From: Paenibacillus massiliensis subsp. panacisoli DSM 21345
GTDB lineage: Bacteria > Bacillota > Bacilli > Paenibacillales > Paenibacillaceae
Length of the DNA stretch: 64,000 nt
Reading direction: 5' to 3'
Assembly: GCF_000426545.1 (NCBI RefSeq)
Contig: NZ_AUFO01000012.1
Location: 124,001 to 188,000, forward strand
Shown: positions 51,324 to 60,163 of the stretch, one piece after another
Position numbering within the stretch: the first letter of the stretch is position 1
How the letters are laid out: the number at the start of each line of letters is the position of its first letter
Notes under the pieces: model-generated
Database searches by the model: none
What the model was told of the DNA's origin: nothing
The model's input: the letters and a program-made list of their open reading frames with translations, nothing else
Position numbers and translations under genes: made by a program

Positions 51324-52070
51324 ATGATTACAACTAAAGGCTTAACGAAGCATTTTCAACATAACGAGGTTCTGAAGGGCATTGATCTGCATGTGAAGGC
51401 CGGGGAGATTGTCGTGCTGCTCGGGCCGAGTGGGTCAGGAAAGAGTACGCTGCTACGATGTCTTAATGGCCTGGAGGAAATATCCGGAGGAGCCTTCGAG
51501 GTGAATGGCATCCAGGTAGCAGCAACGGCTCCTGTTCGTCAGAAGCAGCAGGCGATTCGTGAGATTCGCAAGCAGACAGGTATGGTGTTCCAGCAATTCA
51601 ACCTGTACCCCCACATGACTGCACTGGGGAATGTCATTGAAGGGCTTGTCACCGTCAAAAAAATGGATCGCAATAAAGCCATTCCCATCGGCCAGCGTCT
51701 GCTAGATCGAGTAGGGCTGAAGGACAAGCAGGATGCGTATCCCTCCAGATTGTCGGGAGGACAACAGCAGCGTGTCGCGATTGCCCGTTCGCTCGCAATG
51801 GAGCCAGCCATGATGCTGTTCGATGAGCCTACATCAGCGCTGGACCCGGAGCTGGTAGGTGAGGTGCTCAGTGTCATGCGCGAGCTGGCCCGTGAAGGGA
51901 TGACGATGCTCGTAGTCTCTCATGAGATGAAGTTCGCCCGTGAGGTCGCAGACAAGGTCATCTTCATGGCGGATGGATTCATCGTGGAGGAGGCTGCACC
52001 ACAGGCATTCTTCGAGTCTCCGCGGGAAGAGCGGACGAAGCGTTTTTTACGACAGATTACGGAGTTTTAG
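51324..52070 (+). CDS. Polar amino acid ABC transporter ATPase
   Basis: A 248-residue ATPase of the GlnQ/TcyN group. Walker A is [12 protein letters not shown], the signature is [20 protein letters not shown], Walker B is [13 protein letters not shown], and the switch histidine is in [15 protein letters not shown] 51324 lies 9 nt after GGAG; a GTG at 51318 is less likely. It completes the three-gene importer. Confidence 0.95.
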   Translation: MITTKGLTKHFQHNEVLKGIDLHVKAGEIVVLLGPSGSGKSTLLRCLNGLEEISGGAFEVNGIQVAATAPVRQKQQAIREIRKQTGMVFQQFNLYPHMTALGNVIEGLVTVKKMDRNKAIPIGQRLLDRVGLKDKQDAYPSRLSGGQQQRVAIARSLAMEPAMMLFDEPTSALDPELVGEVLSVMRELAREGMTMLVVSHEMKFAREVADKVIFMADGFIVEEAAPQAFFESPREERTKRFLRQITEF

Positions 52071-52144
52071 TGAGATATATAGACAATTGGAGCGATTAGC
52101 GACCTATATAGGTACACAAATTTACAGCGGAAAGAAGGATAAAC

Positions 52145-52570
52145 ATGAAAGTTACAACAACCTGGGAAGGAAAACGAGCCTTCACCTCCGAAGGACCGTC
52201 AGGATATAGCGTAGGCATGGATGCCACAGCCAAATATGGTGGGGATGGCAAAGGAATGACACCGATGGAACTGCTGCTGGCCGGGCTCGGCGGATGCATG
52301 GGAATCGATATCACGATGATTCTGGACCGTTTTCTCCCATCCATTGAGCGCATTGATATTGTAGCTGAAGGCAAGCGGAAGGAAGAGAATCCTACAGGCT
52401 TCACCGCGATTGATCTTACGTTCCATGTCGATGGCGATATCCCGGATTATCGGGTATGGAAGGCGATCGAGATGGGCAAAGAGAAGTATTGCGCAGTATC
52501 AGACTCTCTGAAGGCAGAGATTCATATGCACCTTGTCTTGAACGGAGTCGATACACCGAAGCCTGCCTGA
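52145..52570 (+). CDS. OsmC family protein
   Basis: A 141-residue OsmC-like protein, a class of thiol peroxidases. The two reactive cysteines are in LAGLGGCMGIDI and KYCAVSDSLKAE. The ATG follows GAAAGAAGGATAAAC. It lies 74 bp after the transporter ATPase in the same direction and may share its transcript. A link between cystine uptake and peroxide defence is plausible but inferred. Confidence 0.88.
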   Translation: MKVTTTWEGKRAFTSEGPSGYSVGMDATAKYGGDGKGMTPMELLLAGLGGCMGIDITMILDRFLPSIERIDIVAEGKRKEENPTGFTAIDLTFHVDGDIPDYRVWKAIEMGKEKYCAVSDSLKAEIHMHLVLNGVDTPKPA

Positions 52571-52601
52571 GTCGTTCAGTAGGGTAAGGGGCAATAGCTC
52601 G

Positions 52602-52646
52602 TCTGGAACAGTGTGCTCTGGAAGAGTATCTTCTGGAATAGTGTAA
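52602..52646 (+). repeat. Imperfect 15-bp triple tandem repeat
   Basis: Three consecutive 15-bp units, TCTGGAACAGTGTGC, TCTGGAAGAGTATCT and TCTGGAATAGTGTAA, lie between osmC and the next terminator. All start TCTGGAA and keep register. No gene lies in the 52571-52937 gap. Confidence 0.75.
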
Positions 52647-52721
52647 TAGCCGTGTAATAGCTGAAACAGGATGTTTAGGTGTCAGAAACACACGTAATAT
52701 TTGATTACTAGATTACGGTAT

Positions 52722-52780
52722 AAGCCGTCCGACTACAGCAGCATGTACAGCATGTGTTGTTGTAATTCGGGCGGCTTTTT
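52722..52780 (+). terminator. Rho-independent terminator
   Basis: AAGCCGTCCGACTACA pairs with TTGTAATTCGGGCGGCTT, with an inner palindromic AGCATGTACAGCATG stretch, followed by TTTTT. It ends the transporter-OsmC operon. Confidence 0.8.
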
Positions 52781-52937
52781 GACGTTGCTAACACCTGCTT
52801 CTTCTGGCATTCACAGGAACAGCATGCGCGAGTTCGCATACAGCTTCATACAATGGAATAGGTATGACTCTATAGGCGTGACGATTGTCAGGATAGAGAA
52901 AGCTGAGTGAACAAGACATAGGGAGGAGAGAGGGCTC

Positions 52938-53687
52938 ATGACCATACGCATACGCACCCCGGAAGAGATCGGATATATGCGGGAGGCGGGCAGGATTCTG
53001 GCGGCATGCCATGATCAGATTGCACGCTGGATGTTACCTGGGATTACAACAGCAGAGATTGACAATCGGGTGGAGGAGTTCCTATACAGGCGTGGAGCCA
53101 CCCCGGAGCAGAAGGGTTATAAAGGTTTCCCTTACGCTACATGCGCCTCGGTCAATGATGTTGTCTGTCATGGCTTTCCCAACAGCACGCCACTTGAACC
53201 AGGGGATATTGCAACCATTGATATTGTGGTGAACAAGGATGGTTGGCTAGCCGACCGGGGCTGGACTTATCAGGTGGGGACGGTCAATAAGCCAGTGGCC
53301 CGCCTGCTGCACACGACACATAAGGCACTTATGAAAGGCATCCAGAAAGCGCACATCGGCTTCACGCTGGGTGATATTGGCTATGAGGTAGAGCAAACAG
53401 CAAGGCAGGGTAGAGTGGGAATCGTCAAATCCCTCGTTGGACATGGAATTGGCAGACAGATGCATGAGCCGCCGGAGGTGCTTCATTTCGGAAGACCGGG
53501 TACAGGGATGAAGCTATGCGAGGGTATGGTGTTCACGATTGAGCCTGTGTTCATGCTCGGCTCTAGTGGTGCTGTATTATGGGGTGACGATGGCTGGACG
53601 ATCAGTTCAGCTGATGGAAGCTGGGGAGCTCAATATGAGCATACGATTGCTGTGACGAAAGAGGGGCCGCTCATTCTCAGTGAGTAG
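52938..53687 (+). CDS. map: Methionine aminopeptidase, type I
   Basis: A 249-residue metalloenzyme that removes the initiator methionine. Metal ligands lie in TIDIVVNKDGWLADRGWTY (two Asp), GHGIGRQMHEPPEV (His), FTIEPVFM (Glu) and YEHTIAV (Glu). The ATG follows AGGAGAGAGGGCTC. It is not in the ribosomal protein operon, so it may be a second copy in this genome. Confidence 0.95.
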   Translation: MTIRIRTPEEIGYMREAGRILAACHDQIARWMLPGITTAEIDNRVEEFLYRRGATPEQKGYKGFPYATCASVNDVVCHGFPNSTPLEPGDIATIDIVVNKDGWLADRGWTYQVGTVNKPVARLLHTTHKALMKGIQKAHIGFTLGDIGYEVEQTARQGRVGIVKSLVGHGIGRQMHEPPEVLHFGRPGTGMKLCEGMVFTIEPVFMLGSSGAVLWGDDGWTISSADGSWGAQYEHTIAVTKEGPLILSE

Positions 53688-53822
53688 TACGGATCAGCAG
53701 TCACCAGGAACTATAATACCCTCATATAAGTAGTAGGGTCATTCTCCACTTCGGTATTTTGCGAAAAATTAGTAATCCGTGTCTCCAGATCTGGTAGCTA
53801 AATACTATTGGTAGCTCCATTC

Positions 53823-53863
53823 AAAAAGGCCTCTGACTCCTGCATGACAGGAGAAGAGGCCTT
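53823..53863 (-). terminator. Terminator of the minus-strand PAS-MCP gene
   Basis: On the minus strand AAGGCCTCT...CTCCTG pairs with CAGGAG...AGAGGCCTT, followed by TTTTTGA. It begins 15 bp after the stop codon. Confidence 0.85.
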
Positions 53864-53877
53864 CGTATTGTCATAGA

Positions 53878-55407
53878 CTACAGATTACGTGAAAAGTTGA
53901 CCAGCTCCTGCGACATCCGGTTAATCTCATCCATGGAGGCATTGACTTGCTGTGTCAGTGCCGCCTGATTCTGAGTGAGGAAGGACATCTTACCGATGTG
54001 GTCCAGAATTTGATCGATCAAATTCTTCATGTCCTGCATGCTACCCTCAATATTCACTGTAGCCTCTGAGCTGTGATCCGCCAGCTTCCGAACTTCCCCG
54101 GCTACGACGCCAAAGCCTAATCCCAGCTCGCCTGCCCGTGCAGCCTCAATGGCTGCGTTCAAGCCGAGGAGATTCGTCTGGCTGGCGATCTCGCGAATGA
54201 AGGCGGTAATATTCTTGGTCTCTTCCGCACTGTTCTTCACTTGCAAAGCGGCTTCTGCCGATTGCTCCTGTGCATTGACCAGATCTTGAGCCTGCTCGGT
54301 GATGGAGTTGATGCCCCGGATCATTTCGTTAATGGCATCAAATAGCTGCTGGGTCTTCAGTGTCATGGCCTGTACGACTTCTTCCTTGTTCTTCTCATGA
54401 GTGACATCCCGGATCGTACCGGCTACCCGCAGAGGCACGCCCTTGCTATCACGCACGGTCTCCCCGCCGGCATGGAACCATCGGTATTCTCCGTTCTTGA
54501 GCTGCAGACGATAGTCCAGATCGTATGGTGTCCGTCCCGAATAATCATTCATATGCGCTGCAAAAGCATCCACTGTCCGCTGGGCATCCTCGGGGTGAAG
54601 TCGACTGCTCCAGCTGCTAAAGATGTTGGGGAAGTCGCTCTCATCCTGAAAGCCAAGCGTCTTTCGGAACTGAGGCGACCACCAGAACTCGTTGTTCGGG
54701 TTGACCACATCGCCGGCTACGACAGTCATATCCCAAGGGGCCTCCACCAGGGCACGGTTGATGAGATCATATCTGGTAATCAGAGCTTGCAGCTCATCGG
54801 CTTCTACCTTCTGTTCATGAATGTCGATGATTAGTGATAATAGCGTGTAGGGGATTCCTTGTTCGTTATACAGGAATTTGCAAATGGTACGATACCAGCG
54901 GTACTGATCACCTTTGGTATGTACGCGGCCTTCCAGCTCTAGTGGCTGCTGATTCCGTTCAGCGGCGTGCTGTGTGAGGGAATTACGAATCAGCGGCTGG
55001 TCTTCCTGATGGAATACATCTGTCCACGAATGAAGAGATTTAGGCATATCATGGGTATGATCCATCTGAAATAATCTTACGAATTCTGGGGAAGGCAGAA
55101 CGCGATTGTCCCGGTGCAGTGGATCACCATCGACAACAGTAATCTCACAGAACCCGGAAATGGCAGAATGTCTGTATAGCTCAAGCACCTGCGTACTTGT
55201 CTCGACTCTGCCGGTCAGCTTGTCTACGATCTGATTGATCTCCTGGGCTAGCTCTTGGGCAATAGCAGGTGCAGCCTCATCCGTGGACAAGCGCGCCCCT
55301 AGTTGACCTGAATCCAATGAAGCGGACAATTGCTTCACCTGGTCAAGCACCTGCTGAAGTGATGTAGCTGTCTGTGATGGCTTGGAGCTTGCGTTTTTGA
55401 GGAACAT
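53878..55407 (-). CDS. Soluble PAS-PAS methyl-accepting signalling protein
   Basis: A 509-residue cytoplasmic receptor without membrane segments. Two PAS domains with PAC-like ends lie at about 90-205 and 225-340 (QYRWYRTICKFLYNEQGIPY; EYRWFHAGGETVRDSKGVPL). The C-terminal signalling domain has the conserved hairpin tip IREIASQTNLLGLNAAIEAA followed by RAGELGLGFGVVAGEVRKLA. It should signal to CheA or a similar kinase, perhaps sensing redox or small ligands. The MCP domain is short, ending soon after the tip. ATG 55407 follows AAAGGAG. Confidence 0.9.
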   Translation of the reverse strand: MFLKNASSKPSQTATSLQQVLDQVKQLSASLDSGQLGARLSTDEAAPAIAQELAQEINQIVDKLTGRVETSTQVLELYRHSAISGFCEITVVDGDPLHRDNRVLPSPEFVRLFQMDHTHDMPKSLHSWTDVFHQEDQPLIRNSLTQHAAERNQQPLELEGRVHTKGDQYRWYRTICKFLYNEQGIPYTLLSLIIDIHEQKVEADELQALITRYDLINRALVEAPWDMTVVAGDVVNPNNEFWWSPQFRKTLGFQDESDFPNIFSSWSSRLHPEDAQRTVDAFAAHMNDYSGRTPYDLDYRLQLKNGEYRWFHAGGETVRDSKGVPLRVAGTIRDVTHEKNKEEVVQAMTLKTQQLFDAINEMIRGINSITEQAQDLVNAQEQSAEAALQVKNSAEETKNITAFIREIASQTNLLGLNAAIEAARAGELGLGFGVVAGEVRKLADHSSEATVNIEGSMQDMKNLIDQILDHIGKMSFLTQNQAALTQQVNASMDEINRMSQELVNFSRNL

Positions 55408-55611
55408 GGTGAAGGTCTCCTTTATCATTTTATAAACATGCACAAAGAGCGTATGCAGTAATGAAGGTTGTACGGGTTAATCATTTTATCGACGAAAGTC
55501 ATGAAGCGCATAAGCATTTAGGAGGAAATTTGAGTAGCTGTGATACCATGCTAGAATAGGAATTTTCAGGGTCATAGGGCTTGGTGGTGTGAGATTAGGC
55601 ATACAAAAGGG

Positions 55612-55658
55612 TTGACTTGGGGAGTGGGTGTTTATATACTGTGTATAAATATATACAC
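55612..55658 (+). promoter_or_regulatory. Promoter with palindromic GntR/YtrA-type operator
   Basis: TTGACT (55612-55617) and TATACT (55635-55640) are 17 bp apart. Directly after the -10 lies GTGTATAAATATATACAC (55641-55658), symmetrical at 16 of 18 positions. A repressor there would block initiation. The YtrA-like GntR gene at 56576 lies in the operon it controls and is the natural candidate. CACACTAAT-type short repeats follow to 55690. Confidence 0.75.
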
Positions 55659-55808
55659 ACTAATCACACTAATCACAGTGAGCACACTAATAACATTTAA
55701 GTAATGCTAGTAACTACCACACCTTAACATCAATAGCCCAATTGCCAAGTATCTGTTGCGGGTGGAAGGTGTAAATCTGATTTTTCTCGTAGAAAGGATG
55801 AAGATAGC

Positions 55809-56531
55809 ATGATGGATATGAAGCGAGCGTGGTTAATTACGGTAAGAGAAATGACGATGGGGCGCTGGACCATTCCCATGTCAATCCTGTTCTCGTTGTA
55901 TCTAGGCTTTACTACCTCCATGGTGATGGCTATACAGTTCAATGGAGAAGACGTTGCGCTAAGTCCAATAATGGATTTTCTGATCCTGTTTCTACTTCCG
56001 TTTCTCGGATTTCTGTTCAACCGGCGAAGCTTCATGTATCTGCAGGAGGATTCCTACACGACGATGCTGGCTTACTACCGAACGCTGCCGATTCCATCAC
56101 GGATTGTTGTTATGAGTCGCATTCAGCAGATGTTCGTTGCCTTTGGGATGAATGGTCTCGTGTACTTTAGTTGTCTATTCGTACTCGCCGGTGATTTGCA
56201 ATCGAATTTCTCCATTGCGTTTTTCCTGACCTTCGCCTTGACCTGGGGCGCTTATGGAATCATCGTGCACTGTATCTATATCTTCATGGAGATGACCTCA
56301 AGCGGGAAGAAGTACTTCTGGAACTCGTTGATTGCCGGGATACCGATCGTCATATTAGTTATTGTTGTCAGCATGATGGGCTCCAGTGTCGTGAGTTGGG
56401 TAACCAGGATCAGTCGTGACTTTACATTGGCGTCCCCTCTGCTGTGGGTGCTGCTAATTGGAGCTATTGCAAGCGTGTGGACCTCCGCCCGTCTGACGCT
56501 TCGTTCATTGCTTCGGCGTGATCTGGCTTGA
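55809..56531 (+). CDS. ABC-2 type membrane protein
   Basis: A 240-residue protein with about six hydrophobic segments (SPIMDFLILFLLPFLGFLFN; NSLIAGIPIVILVIVVSMMG). It looks like the permease of an ABC exporter; its ATPase is probably the product of 56982. The ATG follows AAAGGATGAAGATAGC. It is the first gene after the promoter at 55612. Substrate unknown; YtrA-type operons often respond to cell-envelope antibiotics. Confidence 0.8.
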   Translation: MMDMKRAWLITVREMTMGRWTIPMSILFSLYLGFTTSMVMAIQFNGEDVALSPIMDFLILFLLPFLGFLFNRRSFMYLQEDSYTTMLAYYRTLPIPSRIVVMSRIQQMFVAFGMNGLVYFSCLFVLAGDLQSNFSIAFFLTFALTWGAYGIIVHCIYIFMEMTSSGKKYFWNSLIAGIPIVILVIVVSMMGSSVVSWVTRISRDFTLASPLLWVLLIGAIASVWTSARLTLRSLLRRDLA

Positions 56532-56575
56532 AGCGGATTGGGAGCATGGACATGGAACAGGGGGGAGGAAGATAG

Positions 56576-56977
56576 GTGAATATACCGGTGCAAATTGATG
56601 AGAACAGTACAGAGCCGTTATATGCCCAGATTAAGAACCAATTACGGTCCTTGATTATTGCAGGTCAGATTGATGAAGGTACGCTGTTGCCTTCCATTCG
56701 CGAATTTGCATCATCGTTGAATTGCAGTGTAATTACAGTGCGGAGGGTATATCAGGATCTTGAACAGGAGGGTCTGCTTCGTACCCGGCAAGGGACGGGA
56801 ACCTTCGTAGCCAGAGTAGGCGACGATCTCAAGAGCAGCTACAAGACGAACGCGGTAACTACTGCGCTGGAGCAGGCCGTCGATATCGGCATCTCGGTAC
56901 AGTGCCAGGAGGAAGAGCTTAGGCAGCTATTCGATGATATTGTGCGCAGGAAATACGGGACTGTAAAGGAGAAATGA
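56576..56977 (+). CDS. GntR-family regulator, YtrA subfamily
   Basis: A 133-residue repressor starting at GTG 56576 after GGGGGGAGGAAGATAG. The winged helix reads EPLYAQIKNQLRSLIIAGQI, then LPSIREFASSLNCSVITVRR and TRQGTGTFVA. The C-terminal part is only about 50 residues, as in YtrA, which lacks a large effector domain. It is followed 4 bp later by an ABC ATPase and likely binds the palindrome at 55641. Confidence 0.93.
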   Translation: MNIPVQIDENSTEPLYAQIKNQLRSLIIAGQIDEGTLLPSIREFASSLNCSVITVRRVYQDLEQEGLLRTRQGTGTFVARVGDDLKSSYKTNAVTTALEQAVDIGISVQCQEEELRQLFDDIVRRKYGTVKEK

Positions 56978-56981
56978 CACA

Positions 56982-57896
56982 ATGGAGAAGACCATGATTG
57001 AGATGAAGAATGTTCACAAGCGAAGAGGCGTGACAGAAATCGGACCGCTGAGCTTCTCCTTGCCACTGGGGCATATTCTCGCTTTGGTAGGGCATAACGG
57101 TTCTGGTAAAAGCACGCTGCTGCACATGTTGACTCGGATAATCAGACAGGATGCAGGTGAGATTCACTGGTGCGGACAATCCTACGAGCATGAGCTTCCT
57201 GCCGATGTCAGGCAGTGGATCGGCTACATGCCTGAGCATTTTACCCGGGATGAGGATCGATTGACGGCAAGGCAGGCAGCTGCTTTTCGGGCCCAATGGT
57301 ATACGGGCTGGGATGAACTGCGGTTCCAGGAGCTGATGGATCGCTTCCAGGCACCTTGGGACAAGAGACTGTCCAAGGTCTCGAAGGGAGAGCGTCGCAA
57401 ATTCGAGCTCGCCGCTGCTCTCGCTCCGCACCCTAGACTGCTGCTACTGGATGAGCCGTCGTCAGGTCTGGACCCGTTCTCGTGGAAGATCATGATTGAT
57501 GAATTGAAGGACTGTATGCGCAATGAGCGTACCACTATCATTTTATCCAGCCATATCATTGATGAGGTCAGACGCCTCGCGGATTATGTGGCATTGATGG
57601 ATAAAGGGCAAATGCTTGGCGTAGCCGAGAAAGATCGGTTGCTGGAGACAGGCAAGGAAATTTGGTTCGAGGGAAGCAAGGAGGATGCTGGCGATCTGCC
57701 GGGCGTCGTGGAGCATACGCAGGAAGGCATGCTGCAGCGTGTGGTAACGATGAAGGCGCCAGCCGTAGCAGAGATGCTGGAGGAAGCAGGGATTCGCATT
57801 TTGCGTTCCCGGGCACTGGAGCTTGATGAGCTGATGACGTATTGGATGGATGGGCAGGTGCCCGAAGACATTCTTATGGATAAAGGAGTGATCTGA
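56982..57896 (+). CDS. ABC transporter ATPase
   Basis: A 304-residue ATPase. Walker A is [15 protein letters not shown], the signature is VSKGERRKFELAAAL, and Walker B is LLLLDEPSSGLDP, with the switch in LSSHIIDEVRRLADY. The 90-residue C-terminal extension is typical of ABC-2 exporters such as YtrB. It lies 4 bp after the GntR gene and 2 bp before the next ATPase, in a tight operon. Confidence 0.93.
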   Translation: MEKTMIEMKNVHKRRGVTEIGPLSFSLPLGHILALVGHNGSGKSTLLHMLTRIIRQDAGEIHWCGQSYEHELPADVRQWIGYMPEHFTRDEDRLTARQAAAFRAQWYTGWDELRFQELMDRFQAPWDKRLSKVSKGERRKFELAAALAPHPRLLLLDEPSSGLDPFSWKIMIDELKDCMRNERTTIILSSHIIDEVRRLADYVALMDKGQMLGVAEKDRLLETGKEIWFEGSKEDAGDLPGVVEHTQEGMLQRVVTMKAPAVAEMLEEAGIRILRSRALELDELMTYWMDGQVPEDILMDKGVI

Positions 57897-57898
57897 GC

Positions 57899-58801
57899 AT
57901 GAACGTACTGGAGCTGCAGGATGTGGTGAAGCACTATGGAGAACAGACGGCGGTAAATGGCATTCGTCTGCAGGTGGAGGCAGGAGAGATCTATGGCCTG
58001 CTTGGAGGCAATGGTGCGGGCAAGACGACGACGATGCGGATGGTGCTTGGACTGATCTATCCCGATGAAGGAAGCATTATGTATCATGGTAAGCCGTTCA
58101 GTCTGCAAATGCAGCATGGTATGGGCTATCTTCCAGAGGAGCGGGGGCTGTATCCGAAGGTCAAAGTAAGTGAGCAGATCACTTACCTGGCCAGGCTAAG
58201 GGGCATGTCTGCCAAGGATGCGGATCAGAGCCTGCGGTATTGGCTGGATCGCTTCGCGGTACCTGAATACTATGATAAGCGGATCGAGGAGCTGTCCAAG
58301 GGGAATCAGCAGAAGATGGGCTTCATCGCTGCCGTCGTTCATCGTCCATCTATTCTGGTATTGGATGAGGCATTCAGTGGACTCGATCCCGTGAATGTGG
58401 AGCTGCTCAAGGAGACCGTGAAGGAGCTGCGTGATGAAGGAGCTGCCATTCTGTTCTCTACACACCGTATGGAGCATGTGGAGGAGCTTTGCCGCAACAT
58501 TACCATTTTGCATAAATCAAACACAGTCGTACAAGGCAGTGTCAGAGAGATTAAGTCCAGTTATCCGCGGGAGCGACTGCGTCTGGTGACCTCGACAGAG
58601 CTTGAGGGGCTGGAATCAATACCAGGCATTAGCCATGTAGAGAAGCTGGAGCGCGGCTGGATGCTGCATATGGAGCATGAGGATGCCGCCAGGCTGGTGC
58701 TGAATAAAGCGATAGCAGAGTCTAATATTGAGCATTTTGAGATTAAGGAACCAACGCTGAACGAAATATTCATCCGGGAGGTTGGTGAATCGCATGAATA
58801 G
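57899..58801 (+). CDS. ABC exporter ATPase (NatA/YhaQ-like)
   Basis: A 300-residue ATPase. Walker A is LLGGNGAGKTTTMRMVL, the signature region is ELSKGNQQKMGFIAAV, and Walker B is ILVLDEAFSGLDP. The sequence GYLPEERGLYPKVKVSEQI is typical of NatA- and YhaQ-type proteins. Its end overlaps the next permease gene by 8 bp, so the two form a NatAB-like exporter. Such exporters move sodium or drugs; the substrate is not evident. Confidence 0.93.
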   Translation: MNVLELQDVVKHYGEQTAVNGIRLQVEAGEIYGLLGGNGAGKTTTMRMVLGLIYPDEGSIMYHGKPFSLQMQHGMGYLPEERGLYPKVKVSEQITYLARLRGMSAKDADQSLRYWLDRFAVPEYYDKRIEELSKGNQQKMGFIAAVVHRPSILVLDEAFSGLDPVNVELLKETVKELRDEGAAILFSTHRMEHVEELCRNITILHKSNTVVQGSVREIKSSYPRERLRLVTSTELEGLESIPGISHVEKLERGWMLHMEHEDAARLVLNKAIAESNIEHFEIKEPTLNEIFIREVGESHE

Positions 58802-60101
58802 AATAGGTACGGTCATCGGGTTCACATTTCGCCAGAAGGCAAAGACCAAGTCATTCCTTATCACTACACTGGTATTAGCCTTGCTCATTACGATCGGGAT
58901 GAATATCCCTTATCTGATTACCCTCTTCAAAGGGGAGGATAAGGCCTCTTCTCCCATGAAGGAGCAAATGTCGATCGGCTTGATTGTCCAGCAGCAGGAT
59001 GCGACTGTGGCCGAAGCGTTAGAGCAGTATACTCAGCTGCAATCCGTCACACCGCTAAGCTGGATACGATATGACAGCACGACAGATGAAGCACTGCAGT
59101 CTGCCCTGCAAAATGACACGATTACAGGCTATGTGGAGCTGACATCGGCTGCTGGAGAGTTCCCTACTGTCGAGTATGTCGCGAAGGGCGATGCTCCTTC
59201 ACCAGATGTGATCGCACTGCTTCAAGCTGGACTTCAGTCCGCCAAGACGAAGCTGATTGCGGGGACGACACTAAGTGAGCAGCAGGTGCAGGAGATTAGC
59301 ACTCCCGTACAGATCGACAGCCGTACGATCAGTGTAGAGGCAGAAGGTGGCAATGGAGCGGACGATAACGCAGGTGAGAATCTATCTCCGATCAATTATG
59401 CGCTAGTCTATGTTCTGATGATTCTCTTCTTCACCTCCGCCATGATGACAGGCAACATGATTGCCTCTGAGGTAACGGCAGAGAAGAGCTCGCGGATTAT
59501 GGAGATTCTGATCACCAGTGTATCGCCACTGACCCAGATGTTCGGCAAGATTATCGGTATATTCATGATTGGCATGCTACAAATTCTGGTATTTGCTCTT
59601 GTAGTAGGAGGAAATCTGCTGCTACCGCACAACCACGTCATTCTGGCGGATGCAGGCCTCAGTCTTGCAGAGCTGAATGTACAGGTGCTGGTCTATGGGC
59701 TGATCTTCTATATTCTCGGCTACTTCCTGTATGCGGTGTTGTTCGCTGCGGTGGGCTCCATCGTTAGCCGGACGGAGGATCTGGGGCAAGCGGTGATGCC
59801 GATCACCATGCTGGCACTGGCTGCATTTTACATCGGTATCTTCAACATCTTCACTTCGGATACGATGCTGGTGAAGGTCAGCTCGTTCGTACCGTTCACG
59901 TCACCTACAGTCATGCTGCTGCGGATTGGATTAGAGCGGGCTGCACTATGGGAGATATGGCTGTCGCTTCTCATCCTGGTCATATCCATTCTGGGCTTTG
60001 GCTGGTTGTCCGCGAAGATCTATCGGACGGGTGTGTTGATGTATGGCAAGCGTCCGAGTTGGAAAGAGCTGCGCAAGGCAATGAAGGCCTACAAAATCTA
60101 G
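58794..60101 (+). CDS. ABC-2 exporter permease (NatB/YhaP-like)
   Basis: A 435-residue permease. One membrane segment is near the N-terminus (FLITTLVLALLITIGMNIPY), then an extracellular domain of about 160 residues, then five or six segments (YVLMILFFTSAMMTGNMIAS; AEKSSRIMEILITSVSP is the typical cytosolic helix). ATG 58794 is used; GTG 58785 is possible. It is the last gene of the GntR operon. Confidence 0.92.
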   Translation: MNRIGTVIGFTFRQKAKTKSFLITTLVLALLITIGMNIPYLITLFKGEDKASSPMKEQMSIGLIVQQQDATVAEALEQYTQLQSVTPLSWIRYDSTTDEALQSALQNDTITGYVELTSAAGEFPTVEYVAKGDAPSPDVIALLQAGLQSAKTKLIAGTTLSEQQVQEISTPVQIDSRTISVEAEGGNGADDNAGENLSPINYALVYVLMILFFTSAMMTGNMIASEVTAEKSSRIMEILITSVSPLTQMFGKIIGIFMIGMLQILVFALVVGGNLLLPHNHVILADAGLSLAELNVQVLVYGLIFYILGYFLYAVLFAAVGSIVSRTEDLGQAVMPITMLALAAFYIGIFNIFTSDTMLVKVSSFVPFTSPTVMLLRIGLERAALWEIWLSLLILVISILGFGWLSAKIYRTGVLMYGKRPSWKELRKAMKAYKI

Positions 60102-60163
60102 AGCTAGCTCAATACGTGTGAGTACCCCTCCATACCAAAACACAACAAGGAGAGACACTGAAC

